From Atribacteraceae bacterium (lineage in GTDB: Bacteria; Atribacterota; Atribacteria; Atribacterales; Atribacteraceae): 34,864 nucleotides of DNA. A program made the position numbers and the translations under genes. Shown piece after piece: positions 22,211 through 30,657 of the stretch (position 1 is the stretch's first letter; every line of letters starts with the position of its first letter). The DNA lies in the NCBI GenBank assembly GCA_035477455.1, contig DATIKP010000075.1, forward strand, positions 1 to 34,864, written 5' to 3'. Below the pieces are notes generated by a model that saw only the letters and a program-made list of their open reading frames with translations, was not told where the DNA came from and did no database searches.

Positions 22211-25200
22211 AAAATCTTGTCGTGCAAGGTTTTAAATCCTTTGCTTATTCGATTGCCGTAGAGTTTGCCCCGGGACTGAACGTTGTAGTGGGACCGAACG
22301 GGTCGGGGAAAAGCAATATTATCGATGCACTTCGCTGGGTATTGGGGGATCACTATCGGGAAATGCGGGTTTCCCAAAACCGTGAGGTGATTTTTCACGG
22401 CTCACCTGCGGCAAAGCCTTTGGGAATGGCCTTTATCGAAACGGAATGGATCGATGAAGCCGGCGATGCATTTCATATATCCAGAAAGCTGTTCGGTTCC
22501 GGTGAATCGGAATATGCTTTCAACCGCAATCGGATCCGCCTGAAGGAGTTGCGGGAGCAGGTCTATAAAAAGGGGTTTCCCGGTGAAACAATCGGGGTCA
22601 ATGTTGTCGATACCGGTAAACTCCAGATTCTTTTTGACTATCGTCCGGCCGAGCGGTACCGCCTCTTTGAGATGTCCAGCGGTTTGTATGGAATGAAGCA
22701 AAGGCTTCTGCGTATCGGTTCACAAGTCACCCGCGTTTCCGAGAAGCTCGAACGTCTTCGTGATAGAATTTCAGAAATCTCGCTCCAGGAAAATCGGGTG
22801 GCCAGGCTCGCTCAGGATGAAAAAGGATTTCTGGAATTGATGACCGAGATCAGAGAGCTCAAGAGAATATTCCTGGATCGGTCGATTGCTGAGCGGAAAA
22901 AGAAACTGAACGACCTGATAAAGGAAATCTCGGAAATCGACCGGGCTGTTGATATGACGGACTACTGGTTGGACCAGCATTCCGGGATTTTGGAAAGCCT
23001 GAAAGAGAAATACGAAAAGTGTCAAAGCGATCAGGAAACACTCAACGCTTCGATCTCCCGTCTCAATGAAGAACGCCAGACCGCTGAACGAGAGCTGTAC
23101 GGCTTCCTGACCCGGGCCCGTCAACGATCCTGGAGTGTTTATGAAGCGCAGGTGGCTCTTCATCAGATCGAAAAAGAGAGCCTCCGCCTGGAGAAGAAGC
23201 TGGTCGACGTGCGGAGTGTCCTTGAGGAGTCTTTGTCTCTTGAGGAAGAAATTGCAGAGTTGATCAGAGAGAGGGGCCAAGCCAGGGAAGGTGAGCGCAA
23301 GGCCTTTGAGGAACTCTTTCGCATACAGGAAGCCTGTTCACTTTCCACCGGCTTTTACCGGCAGAACGAGAACGAGAAAAATGATCTGGAAGAAGAAATG
23401 AGCGATCTCGCGGGGGAACTGGTCCGTACCCGCCAGAAGTTTGTCCAGGAGTCTGAAAAACTTGAAACGCTCAAACTCCAGGAGGCTGATTGTACCCGCC
23501 AGAAGGCAGCCGTTCAGGAGCATCTAAACCGAGTTTCCCATCTGGTCCGGCGCGTGGAGAAAAAAGCGGGAAGTTATTTGCAGGCCGGGAAGATCGGGGA
23601 AGACTGGCGTGCCCGGATTGAAGGAATGGGTGAATCCGGATGGTCCGGGACGCTCCTTTATGCCCTGGGATGGTTAATGAGGGATAAGGAAATCTTTTCG
23701 GACGACACATCCTGGGAGAAGGAGACTTTGATTGGCTCCGGCCGGGTCATGATCCATCGGAATCTTATACCCTCTTCCTCCGGATGGTCTGTCGTGGCTT
23801 TATCCACGATTGTCGATTTGTTTCTCCAGGGAAAGCGGCCGGATGATAACCTCGTTTCTCGGGGGGGAGAGCTTCTCTACCTCAGGAGCGGATTTCTCTA
23901 TTACCCAAAGAAGGTTCTTTTTGAAGAGCGCGGCGGGCGTTTTTTCCGCAGTTTCAATCGACGGCGGGAAGCTTGGCGGGCTAAGGAAAAAAACCTTGAA
24001 CAAGCCCTCTCGGCAAACGACCGCCGGTACTCGGAGACCAAACACCAGCGCTTGAAACAGGAAAACGAAATTGGACGCCGGCAGGAACGGATGGATCTTC
24101 TGGAAGCGGAACTGGCGAAAAAACAGGACCGGCTGAAAAAGATTTCTGAACGACTGCAGGAGCTGGCTGTGGCCCTTAGGGATAGACAGCGGGAAATCGC
24201 ACAAGGAGAAACGAACCTTTCGTTCTGGCGGGAAAAGGGACAGCAACTCGAAACAGTACTCGCCGAAAAAGAAAAGCGACTTCTGCACTGGGAAAGGATG
24301 CGGGCCGGCAGGGAAAGACTGCAAGCGGAAACAGCACATCTCAGGCAGGATTATAATCGTTCTGTTGCCACAATACATTCCATACAGGTTGGAATGTTTT
24401 CGTCGGAGAAGGAATTGTCGGAACTGGCCAACCGACTTTCCGAAACCCGTTCGTCACTTGAACAGTGTCAGGCAACCCTTCGGTGTGTCCAGGATGAATA
24501 CCGGAAGCTTGGTTTGGAACGAAACAGTTTGCGACGGCAGTGTGAGGAAGAAAAGAGCAAGAAGGAAAGCAACTTAAAAAGAAGAGATAAGTTTTATTTT
24601 TTAAAAGAAAAAATGCACTATGAAACACAGGAGTTTGAAAGAAGACAAGAGGAACTTGGTCACTTTTCCAGTCCTCCGCAAATAGAGCCTTCTTACCGGG
24701 ACCAAGCGGTTCTGGAAAAGTTGATCCGCGAGAAGGAGGCCCGGCTCCAGACCTTAAATGTGCGCCGCGGAGCCATTGAAGAATATGCCGAGCTTAAAGA
24801 GAGAGGGGATGCCCTGCGGGCTAAACTTACCGGGTTCGAGGAGGGTTTGAGCCGTTTTCAGCGGGAGTTCTTCCAGTGTGACCGGGAACTTCGGGAACGA
24901 TTTTTCCAATATGTCGCTAAAGTCAATGCCCTGTTTATCGAATATTTCACTCGGGTCTTTGGGGGCGGTGAGGCGGGAGTGGTCTTAGCCGGTGATGGTT
25001 TGGAGATTACGATTAGGATCCCCGGTAAGCGAAGGCAGAGCCTGTCTCTCCTCTCCAGCGGGGAGAAAGCGTTGTGCGGACTCTGTCTTTTTCTGAGCCT
25101 TTTTCGTGCCGGTTCTTTTGTATTCTGTTTTTTTGACGAAGTCGATGCGAATCTCGATCATTTCAACAGCTCCAGGCTGGCGGAAGTTCTCCGGGAATAC

Positions 25201-25359
25201 GCGGAGCAATGCCAGATTGTCATCGTCACCCATCAGGAGGAAATCATGGAGATTGCCGATCGAATCATCGGAGTTACGATGGCTGAACCGGGGGTATCCA
25301 GGGTGATACCGCTTGATAATCTCCGCCAGGTTGATCAACTGGAGACCAGTAAGCGATAG
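22201..25359 (+). CDS. smc: Chromosome-segregation SMC protein, divergent
   Basis: SMC dimers organise and segregate chromosomes. The 1052-residue protein has the N-terminal Walker A (VVGPNGSGKSNIIDALRWVLG, residues about 30-50), long coiled coils (about 165-490 and 595-880), a central hinge-like segment (about 490-590) that is short and poorly conserved, and a C-terminal head with SLLSSGEKALCGL and FCFFDEVDANLDHFN (Walker B). It is about 130 residues shorter than usual. The signature motif is LSSGE where SMCs have LSGGE, and FEMSSGL stands where most SMCs have the FEEAAGI segment. No scpA or scpB is in the window. The position after rnc and before ftsY matches smc in many genomes. Confidence 0.93.
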   Translation: MRLKNLVVQGFKSFAYSIAVEFAPGLNVVVGPNGSGKSNIIDALRWVLGDHYREMRVSQNREVIFHGSPAAKPLGMAFIETEWIDEAGDAFHISRKLFGSGESEYAFNRNRIRLKELREQVYKKGFPGETIGVNVVDTGKLQILFDYRPAERYRLFEMSSGLYGMKQRLLRIGSQVTRVSEKLERLRDRISEISLQENRVARLAQDEKGFLELMTEIRELKRIFLDRSIAERKKKLNDLIKEISEIDRAVDMTDYWLDQHSGILESLKEKYEKCQSDQETLNASISRLNEERQTAERELYGFLTRARQRSWSVYEAQVALHQIEKESLRLEKKLVDVRSVLEESLSLEEEIAELIRERGQAREGERKAFEELFRIQEACSLSTGFYRQNENEKNDLEEEMSDLAGELVRTRQKFVQESEKLETLKLQEADCTRQKAAVQEHLNRVSHLVRRVEKKAGSYLQAGKIGEDWRARIEGMGESGWSGTLLYALGWLMRDKEIFSDDTSWEKETLIGSGRVMIHRNLIPSSSGWSVVALSTIVDLFLQGKRPDDNLVSRGGELLYLRSGFLYYPKKVLFEERGGRFFRSFNRRREAWRAKEKNLEQALSANDRRYSETKHQRLKQENEIGRRQERMDLLEAELAKKQDRLKKISERLQELAVALRDRQREIAQGETNLSFWREKGQQLETVLAEKEKRLLHWERMRAGRERLQAETAHLRQDYNRSVATIHSIQVGMFSSEKELSELANRLSETRSSLEQCQATLRCVQDEYRKLGLERNSLRRQCEEEKSKKESNLKRRDKFYFLKEKMHYETQEFERRQEELGHFSSPPQIEPSYRDQAVLEKLIREKEARLQTLNVRRGAIEEYAELKERGDALRAKLTGFEEGLSRFQREFFQCDRELRERFFQYVAKVNALFIEYFTRVFGGGEAGVVLAGDGLEITIRIPGKRRQSLSLLSSGEKALCGLCLFLSLFRAGSFVFCFFDEVDANLDHFNSSRLAEVLREYAEQCQIVIVTHQEEIMEIADRIIGVTMAEPGVSRVIPLDNLRQVDQLETSKR

Positions 25360-25393
25360 ATGATGAAAACCAATAAAGGAGTCTATAGTCAGG

Positions 25394-26329
25394 ATGAGTG
25401 AGAAAAAAAGTTTATTCAGCCGATGGCTCCGGGGCGTGGGGCAATTTAAGGAGAACATAAAAAGCCAGTTTGCCCGCGTTTGGTCACAGGAAAAAACCGG
25501 AGAAAAGGACTGGGAAGCGCTGGAGGAAATGCTCATACAGGCCGATATCGGTCCGGGTTTTTCCATGGAAATTGTCGAGGGGTTCCGGAAACTCAAAGAA
25601 ACAGCAGGCCAGCAGGAGGATTGGCGGGACTGGCTATATAAGGTTCTTTTAGCCGAACTCAGAGACAATGTCAACACGCTCTTCCCTGTTGCTCAAAACA
25701 ATGCTTTGAAAGCAATTCTCCTGGTTGGAATCAATGGAGTGGGAAAAACGACTGTAGCCGGAAAACTTGCGTACCGGGCTCGCGAAGAGGGAGAAACGGT
25801 GAGCCTGGTCGCGGGTGACACCTTTCGGGCGGCGGCCGTTGAGCAGTTGGAAGTGTGGGCCCAACGTTCCGGAAGTCATTTTTTCAGGGGTTCGCATGGT
25901 GCTGATCCGGGGGCGGTCATCTTCGACGGGATTGACGGCTCGCTGAAAAAAGGAGATACGTTGGTGATTATCGACACAGCCGGCCGGTCACATGTCAATA
26001 AAAATCTCCTCGGGGAACTTGAAAAAATAGGGAAGATCGTATGTCGGCAGATTCCCCGGCAAAACGTGAACACCCTCTTAGTCATCGATGCGATGGCTGG
26101 GCAAAACGCCTTTCTCCAGGCGGAAGCGATCGGTCGCGTGGTTCCCCTCGACGGAGTGGTGCTCACCAAATGGGACAGCCAGGCCCGGGGAGGGATTGTT
26201 TTTCGAATCCGCAAGGAACTGGGATTGGCCATCAAGTATGTTGGAGTGGGAGAAAATATTGATGACCTGATTTCATTTGACTCCGATCAATTCGTCAGGG
26301 CCCTGGTTTTCGAGGAAACGGTTTCTTGA
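25394..26329 (+). CDS. ftsY: Signal recognition particle receptor FtsY
   Basis: GTPase that docks ribosome-nascent chain-SRP complexes at the membrane. The 311-residue protein lacks the long acidic A domain of enterobacterial FtsY. It has the helical N domain (about 1-95) and the G domain with GINGVGKTTVAGKLA (G1), AGDTFRAAAVEQLEVW, IIDTAGRSHVNKNLLGELEKI, LTKWDSQARGG (a variant of TKLDGTAKGG) and YVGVGENIDDL. Its stop codon lies within the -35 box of the ffh promoter. Confidence 0.96.
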   Translation: MSEKKSLFSRWLRGVGQFKENIKSQFARVWSQEKTGEKDWEALEEMLIQADIGPGFSMEIVEGFRKLKETAGQQEDWRDWLYKVLLAELRDNVNTLFPVAQNNALKAILLVGINGVGKTTVAGKLAYRAREEGETVSLVAGDTFRAAAVEQLEVWAQRSGSHFFRGSHGADPGAVIFDGIDGSLKKGDTLVIIDTAGRSHVNKNLLGELEKIGKIVCRQIPRQNVNTLLVIDAMAGQNAFLQAEAIGRVVPLDGVVLTKWDSQARGGIVFRIRKELGLAIKYVGVGENIDDLISFDSDQFVRALVFEETVS

Positions 26330-26354
26330 CAGAGTCAGTATTGAATATTATTAT
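26326..26354 (+). promoter_or_regulatory. Strong sigma-70-type promoter for ffh-rpsP operon
   Basis: A perfect TTGACA at 26326-26331 is followed after exactly 17 bases by TATTAT (26349-26354). The -35 box overlaps the ftsY stop codon (26327-26329). It lies about 175 bases before ffh, so the transcript has an untranslated leader of about 165 bases with no recognised riboswitch and no ylxM gene. Confidence 0.75.
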
Positions 26355-26527
26355 CTTTGATGTTCTCCATGTGTTTATGATCTGTCTGCGGCGGGTTGTT
26401 CCGGACAAGAGATGCGGGTTGATATCCCCGGTGTTCACCTTCTCCCTTGCCTCATTTTCCTGTTCCCTATTTACGGCATTCCGGAGAGACGGGGATCATC
26501 GGTGCAAGGAATCGAGGGATTGTTCCA

Positions 26528-27868
26528 ATGTTTGACGCGTTAGTGGGAAAATTGGGCGGCCTTTTCAAAAAGCTTCGCAGTAAAGGCAAGCTCAGCGAAC
26601 AGGACGTCGATGCTGTTCTGAAAGAACTCCGGATGGTCCTCTTGGAGTCCGATGTTCATTTTCGGGTGGTTAAAGATCTGGTCGCCCGGGTGAGAGAGCG
26701 GGCGGTGGGGAAAGAGGTTCTGGAAAGCGTCACCCCCGGGGAAATGGTAATCAAGGTACTCTGGGAAGAGATCCGAATTGTTTTGGGAGGAAGCTCCCGC
26801 AATCTGGATACGTCCGGGGCCTTTCCGGCGCTTTTTCTATTGGTCGGCCTGCAGGGTTCGGGAAAAACGACAACCTGTGGTAAGCTCGCTACACTTTTGA
26901 AAAAGAGGGGGATGGCGCCTCTCCTCACTTCCACCGATACCCGGCGTCCCGCGGCCAAAAACCAGCTTGGCGTGTTGGCTGGTGCGGTGGGGGTGGATTT
27001 CTTCGACGATGTTTCCGTGCGAACACCTCTTGCGATGGCCAATAAAGCACTGGTATACGCTCGAAGCAAGAGTCTTGATTGCGTGGTGGTCGATACGGCC
27101 GGCCGTCTGCATGTCGAAGAGGAACTCCTCGCGGAATTGAAGGAACTGGTTCAGGGAATTCATTTCCAGGAAACATTTCTGGTTCTCGATGCCACCACCG
27201 GTCAGGAAGCGGTGAAAGTTGCCCAGGCTTTTCAGCGTTGGGTGAACCCTACCGGACTGATCCTGACCAAGATCGATACCGACGCGCGAGGTGGAGCGGT
27301 CTTATCCATCGTTGCCCAGACCGGGTGGCCGGTGAAGCTGGTAGGTATGGGTGAAAAGATGGACCAGTTGGAAATATTTCACCCTGAACGTATGGCCAGC
27401 CGGATTATGGGGATGGGTGACACCCTGACGCTGATTGAAAAAATTGAACGGGCCATCGACGATGAGGAAAAGAAGAAAATCCGGTCAAAATTCGAAAAAA
27501 AGGAGTTGGACTTATCGGATTTTCTCGAAGAGTTGAAGAGAGTCAAGAACCTCGGTTCCATGGAAGAAATAATGGGCATGCTGCCCGGACACTTCAAGGT
27601 CAACATAGCCCGGGAAGATAGTGAAAAAAGTCTTAAAAGAGTCGAGGCGATTGTTCAATCGATGACTTTCAAAGAACGATCGGTTCCCGGAATCATAAAC
27701 GCCAGCCGTAAAAAACGGATTGCCCTGGGAAGTGGAACCACGATACAGGACGTGAATAAGCTCTTGAAGCAATTCGACGATTTCAGGAAACTTTGGAAAC
27801 AGATGCATAAAGGAGGTAAAGTACCGCGAACTTTCCAGAAACGAGGACTGTTCGGCTGGGGAATGTAA
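26528..27868 (+). CDS. ffh: Signal recognition particle protein Ffh
   Basis: Binds signal sequences and SRP RNA, then pairs with FtsY. The 446-residue protein has the N domain (1-95), the G domain with VGLQGSGKTTTCGKLA, TSTDTRRPAAKNQL, VVDTAGRLHVEEELLAEL, LTKIDTDARGG and VGMGEKMDQLE, and the RNA-binding M domain with GIINASRKKRIALGSGTTIQ. The last methionine-rich stretch is poor in methionine (LLKQFDDFRKLWKQMHKGG). Start: ATG 26528 (MFDALVGKLGG) is the family start, with GAGGG nine bases upstream. The longer frame from 26447 is not supported. Confidence 0.95.
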   Translation: MFDALVGKLGGLFKKLRSKGKLSEQDVDAVLKELRMVLLESDVHFRVVKDLVARVRERAVGKEVLESVTPGEMVIKVLWEEIRIVLGGSSRNLDTSGAFPALFLLVGLQGSGKTTTCGKLATLLKKRGMAPLLTSTDTRRPAAKNQLGVLAGAVGVDFFDDVSVRTPLAMANKALVYARSKSLDCVVVDTAGRLHVEEELLAELKELVQGIHFQETFLVLDATTGQEAVKVAQAFQRWVNPTGLILTKIDTDARGGAVLSIVAQTGWPVKLVGMGEKMDQLEIFHPERMASRIMGMGDTLTLIEKIERAIDDEEKKKIRSKFEKKELDLSDFLEELKRVKNLGSMEEIMGMLPGHFKVNIAREDSEKSLKRVEAIVQSMTFKERSVPGIINASRKKRIALGSGTTIQDVNKLLKQFDDFRKLWKQMHKGGKVPRTFQKRGLFGWGM

Positions 27869-27927
27869 CCGGTGGAAAAGTTCAAGAAACGAATTGAGAA
27901 TGAAACTCAGGAAAGGAGAAGTCTTCG

Positions 27928-28173
27928 ATGGCAGTCAAGTTGAGATTGACGAGAATTGGGAGGAAGCGCCTTCCCCACTATCGAATCGTAGCTGTTGATT
28001 CGCGCAATGCCCGGGATGGGAAGTCTCTCGAGATTCTGGGTACTTATTCACCGATATCTGAACAACCGGTGAAATCTCTGAAGCCGGAACGTATCCGTTA
28101 CTGGCTGGATAACGGGGCCCAGGCTTCGGATAAAGTGCGTTCCATATTGAAACGGGCATTAGAGGGAGTATGA
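27928..28173 (+). CDS. rpsP: 30S ribosomal protein S16
   Basis: An 81-residue ribosomal protein beginning [20 protein letters not shown], with [10 protein letters not shown] and ILGTYSP typical of S16. AGGAAAGGAG ribosome site. First of the rpsP-khpA-rimM-trmD-rplS group. Confidence 0.97.
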   Translation: MAVKLRLTRIGRKRLPHYRIVAVDSRNARDGKSLEILGTYSPISEQPVKSLKPERIRYWLDNGAQASDKVRSILKRALEGV

Positions 28174-28174
28174 C

Positions 28175-28405
28175 GTGAAAGATCTCGTGGAGTATATGGT
28201 CAAAGCCCTGGTGGATAACCCGGACAAGGTCAATGTTTCCGAGGTGGAAGAGGAACGGTCGGTTATCTATGAAGTCAGGGTTCTCCCGGAAGATATGGGA
28301 AAAGTGATCGGGAAACAGGGAAGGATCGCTCGCTCGATCAGGACAATTGTCAAAGCCGCCTGTATAAAAAGCAAAAAGAAAGCGGTTGTGGAAATTTTGG
28401 AATGA
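28175..28405 (+). CDS. khpA: KH-domain RNA-binding protein KhpA
   Basis: A 76-residue single KH domain with the [16 protein letters not shown] loop (GxxG) that grips single-stranded RNA. KhpA proteins pair with KhpB and affect translation and cell division. GTG start (28175) one base after the rpsP stop, with AGGGAG upstream. The position between rpsP and rimM is standard. Confidence 0.94.
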   Translation: MKDLVEYMVKALVDNPDKVNVSEVEEERSVIYEVRVLPEDMGKVIGKQGRIARSIRTIVKAACIKSKKKAVVEILE

Positions 28406-28491
28406 ATTAGAATGGTTTTTTCCCGGAGAAATAAGCCTGATGGCAGGCCGTGGCCGGGAATCTTTCCGGTCCGGTATGAGGTACCGAAGCA

Positions 28492-28992
28492 TTGAGAATC
28501 TTTGTAGGTCAGGTCCTCAGGTTTCATGGAACCCAAGGGTCAATCAAGGTCAGGCCGCTCACTGACCGACCGGATCGTTTTCAGATCGATGCCCATCTTC
28601 TTCTGGGCATACCGGGGTCTTCTTTTACACCGGTATGCGTGGAAAGCCTTGCGCCTTTAGGAAAGGATCTGATCGTTGCGTTTCACGGCCGTCCAATTCC
28701 CTTATGTGAGCCGCGCATATCGCGCTACTGGCTTGCCGTTGATGAGGAAGGCTCATCAACTGGAGAAGGGGATACCTTTTATCACTATCAACTCGTGAAT
28801 CTGCGGGTACTTGACCGGGGCAAATATGTTGGGGTGGTCCGTGATATCGTGTTTCATGACCCGTATGATTTTCTGGTGATCGAGGGCGACGGTAAGGAGT
28901 ATCTTATGCCTTTCATTGCCGTATATTGCCGGAAGGTCGATATCGAAAAGGGATCGCTTCTTGTCCATTGCCCGGACGGATTTTGGGAATGA
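28492..28992 (+). CDS. rimM: Ribosome maturation factor RimM
   Basis: Assists assembly of the 30S head through S19. The 166-residue protein has an N-terminal RimM barrel (FVGQVLRFHGTQGSIKVRPL) and a C-terminal PRC-like barrel (YHYQLVNLRVLDR, DFLVIEGDGKEYLMPFI). TTG start at 28492, with GAGG about ten bases before; no better in-frame start is seen. An ATGA overlap joins it to trmD. Confidence 0.93.
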   Translation: MRIFVGQVLRFHGTQGSIKVRPLTDRPDRFQIDAHLLLGIPGSSFTPVCVESLAPLGKDLIVAFHGRPIPLCEPRISRYWLAVDEEGSSTGEGDTFYHYQLVNLRVLDRGKYVGVVRDIVFHDPYDFLVIEGDGKEYLMPFIAVYCRKVDIEKGSLLVHCPDGFWE

Positions 28993-29699
28993 TCCTGCGT
29001 ATTGACATAGTGACCCTGTTTCCCGAATATGTCGAAGGGTATCTGAACACCGCTCTTCTCAAGCGGGCACGCAAACAGGGCCTATTGAAGTATAAGGTAC
29101 ACAACCTCCGGGCTTTTACAACTGATCGATATCGTACGGTAGACGATTACCCTTTTGGCGGAGGGCCGGGAATGGTTCTCAAGCCGGAACCAATATACCG
29201 GGCGGTTCGTTACATTCACCATTGTACCGGGAATGCAGGCCGGGTTTTGATCATGAGCCCCCAGGGGCGGATCTTTACCCAGGAAATTGCACAGTGCCTG
29301 GCCGAAGCCAGCCATATGATCATGGTCTGTGGCCGGTATCAGGGGATCGATGAGCGGGTGATCGACCTGTGCCGGGCTGAAGAAATTTCAATCGGAAATT
29401 ATGTACTCTCCGGAGGAGAACTCCCCGCGCTGGTGATTGCCGAAGCGGTGATCAGACTGGTTCCCGGAGTTTTAGGTGACGAGGATTCAAGGAAGATCGA
29501 TTCCTTTCAGGCGGGAATTCTGGGCTTTCCACAGTATACCCGACCCAGAGACTATCAGGGTAAACTGGTTCCGGAGGTTCTGGTCTCCGGGCATCAGGCT
29601 AGGATTGACCAGTGGCGGAACGAGCAGGCCCTGATCAAAACACGAGTCTACCGCCCGGACCTGATTCAGGATACGATTGTCAAACACCCACTCGAATGA
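28989..29699 (+). CDS. trmD: tRNA (guanine(37)-N(1))-methyltransferase
   Basis: Methylates G37 next to the anticodon to prevent frameshifting. The 236-residue knotted SPOUT enzyme has IDIVTLFPEYVEGYL, YPFGGGPGMVLKPEPI, VCGRYQGIDERV (SAM-binding knot), ISIGNYVLSGGELPALV (Asn replaces the usual Asp of SIGDYVLSGGE) and IDSFQAGILGFPQYTRP with the catalytic Asp kept. ATG 28989 overlaps the rimM stop. The longer frame from 28926 lies inside rimM and is rejected. Confidence 0.95.
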   Translation: MILRIDIVTLFPEYVEGYLNTALLKRARKQGLLKYKVHNLRAFTTDRYRTVDDYPFGGGPGMVLKPEPIYRAVRYIHHCTGNAGRVLIMSPQGRIFTQEIAQCLAEASHMIMVCGRYQGIDERVIDLCRAEEISIGNYVLSGGELPALVIAEAVIRLVPGVLGDEDSRKIDSFQAGILGFPQYTRPRDYQGKLVPEVLVSGHQARIDQWRNEQALIKTRVYRPDLIQDTIVKHPLE

Positions 29700-29705
29700 T
29701 ATAGT
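29677..29705 (+). promoter_or_regulatory. Promoter for rplS-lepB
   Basis: TTGTCA at 29677-29682 and TATAGT at 29700-29705 are separated by 17 bases. The -35 box is in the last codons of trmD and the -10 box overlaps just past its stop. Each box matches consensus at five of six positions. It lies about 70 bases before the rplS start. Confidence 0.65.
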
Positions 29706-29776
29706 ATAACACGGTTTTTTCCGGACCAGAACAAGAAAGCCGTCGCTTGGCGAGAGGATACCGGGAGGAGAGAATC

Positions 29777-30130
29777 ATGGATAGGGACAGATTATTGAAA
29801 GTCGTGGAATCACCCCACTTGAAAGAGGTATCATTAGTTGAGCCCGGAGATACGGTCCGGGTTCATTTCAAGGTCGTCGAAGGAGAAAAGGAGCGTATAC
29901 AGGTCTTCGAAGGAATAGTCATCGCGATCCAGGGCGCGGGAATCAACCGTTCTTTTGTGGTCCGTAAAATATCTTTCGGTATCGGAGTGGAGCGGATTTT
30001 TCCGCTTCATTCACCGCGCATCGACCGCATTGAAATTTCCAGAAGGGGGAAAGTGAGACGGGCGAAGCTTTATTACTTGAGAAATAAGAGTGTTCGGGAC
30101 TCACGCATTGAAGAAAGACGCGAAAACTAA
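29777..30130 (+). CDS. rplS: 50S ribosomal protein L19
   Basis: A 117-residue protein at the 30S-50S interface. It has [51 protein letters not shown] and [21 protein letters not shown], all L19 hallmarks. ATG 29777 has GGGAGGAG upstream. The TTG at 29747 before that site is rejected. Confidence 0.97.
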   Translation: MDRDRLLKVVESPHLKEVSLVEPGDTVRVHFKVVEGEKERIQVFEGIVIAIQGAGINRSFVVRKISFGIGVERIFPLHSPRIDRIEISRRGKVRRAKLYYLRNKSVRDSRIEERREN

Positions 30131-30653
30131 AAAAAAGAGCGCCTTGCGGGAATTGATTGAAACTATTGTTTGGGCATTGGCCATCGCCCTTCTGGTGAGG
30201 CATTTCCTTATCGAGGGTTTTTATATTCCCTCGGGGTCCATGCAGCCGACCTTACTCCCCGGAGAACGGGTTTTGGTGGCTAAACTCCCCTATCGTTTTT
30301 TAGAGCCACAACGGGGGGAAATCGTCGTTTTTCGCTATCCAATCGACTCACGGAAAAACCTGATCAAGCGTATTGCCGGTATGCCGAATGAACGAATCAG
30401 GATCGGGGGCGGCAGGGTGTATGCCGACGATGTACCGCTGGAAGGCGGGTTTTTTAACGAAACGTATTATTTCGATATCGGTTTTTACGGTCAGGGTGAA
30501 CAACTTATTCCGGACCGATCATATTTCACATTGGGAGACAACAGCCAGAATAGCGACGACAGCCGGTTCTGGGGTTTTGTGCCCCGCGGGAAAATTATCG
30601 GCCGGGCGTTTCTAGTCTACTGGCCACCTCACCGAATAAGGATTTTACGTTAA
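30108..30653 (+). CDS. lepB: Signal peptidase I
   Basis: Cleaves signal peptides from exported proteins. About 181 residues: one N-terminal membrane helix ([17 protein letters not shown]), then [15 protein letters not shown] with the nucleophile Ser, [12 protein letters not shown] with the general-base Lys, and [18 protein letters not shown] (box E). It is the short Gram-positive-like form with a single membrane helix. Neither start (TTG 30108 or GTG 30090) has a clear ribosome site; both overlap the rplS 3' end, so translation may be coupled. Confidence 0.92.
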   Translation: MKKDAKTKKKSALRELIETIVWALAIALLVRHFLIEGFYIPSGSMQPTLLPGERVLVAKLPYRFLEPQRGEIVVFRYPIDSRKNLIKRIAGMPNERIRIGGGRVYADDVPLEGGFFNETYYFDIGFYGQGEQLIPDRSYFTLGDNSQNSDDSRFWGFVPRGKIIGRAFLVYWPPHRIRILR

Positions 30654-30657
30654 TCAG

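Noticed and set aside
24985-25677. 230-residue minus-strand frame opposite smc and ftsY
   Set aside because: Low-complexity Ser/Leu-rich shadow of two clearly real genes.
26355-26527. SRP RNA or a ylxM gene in the ffh leader
   Set aside because: The conserved GGAAGGAAGC-like SRP RNA loop is absent and no helix-turn-helix frame is found.
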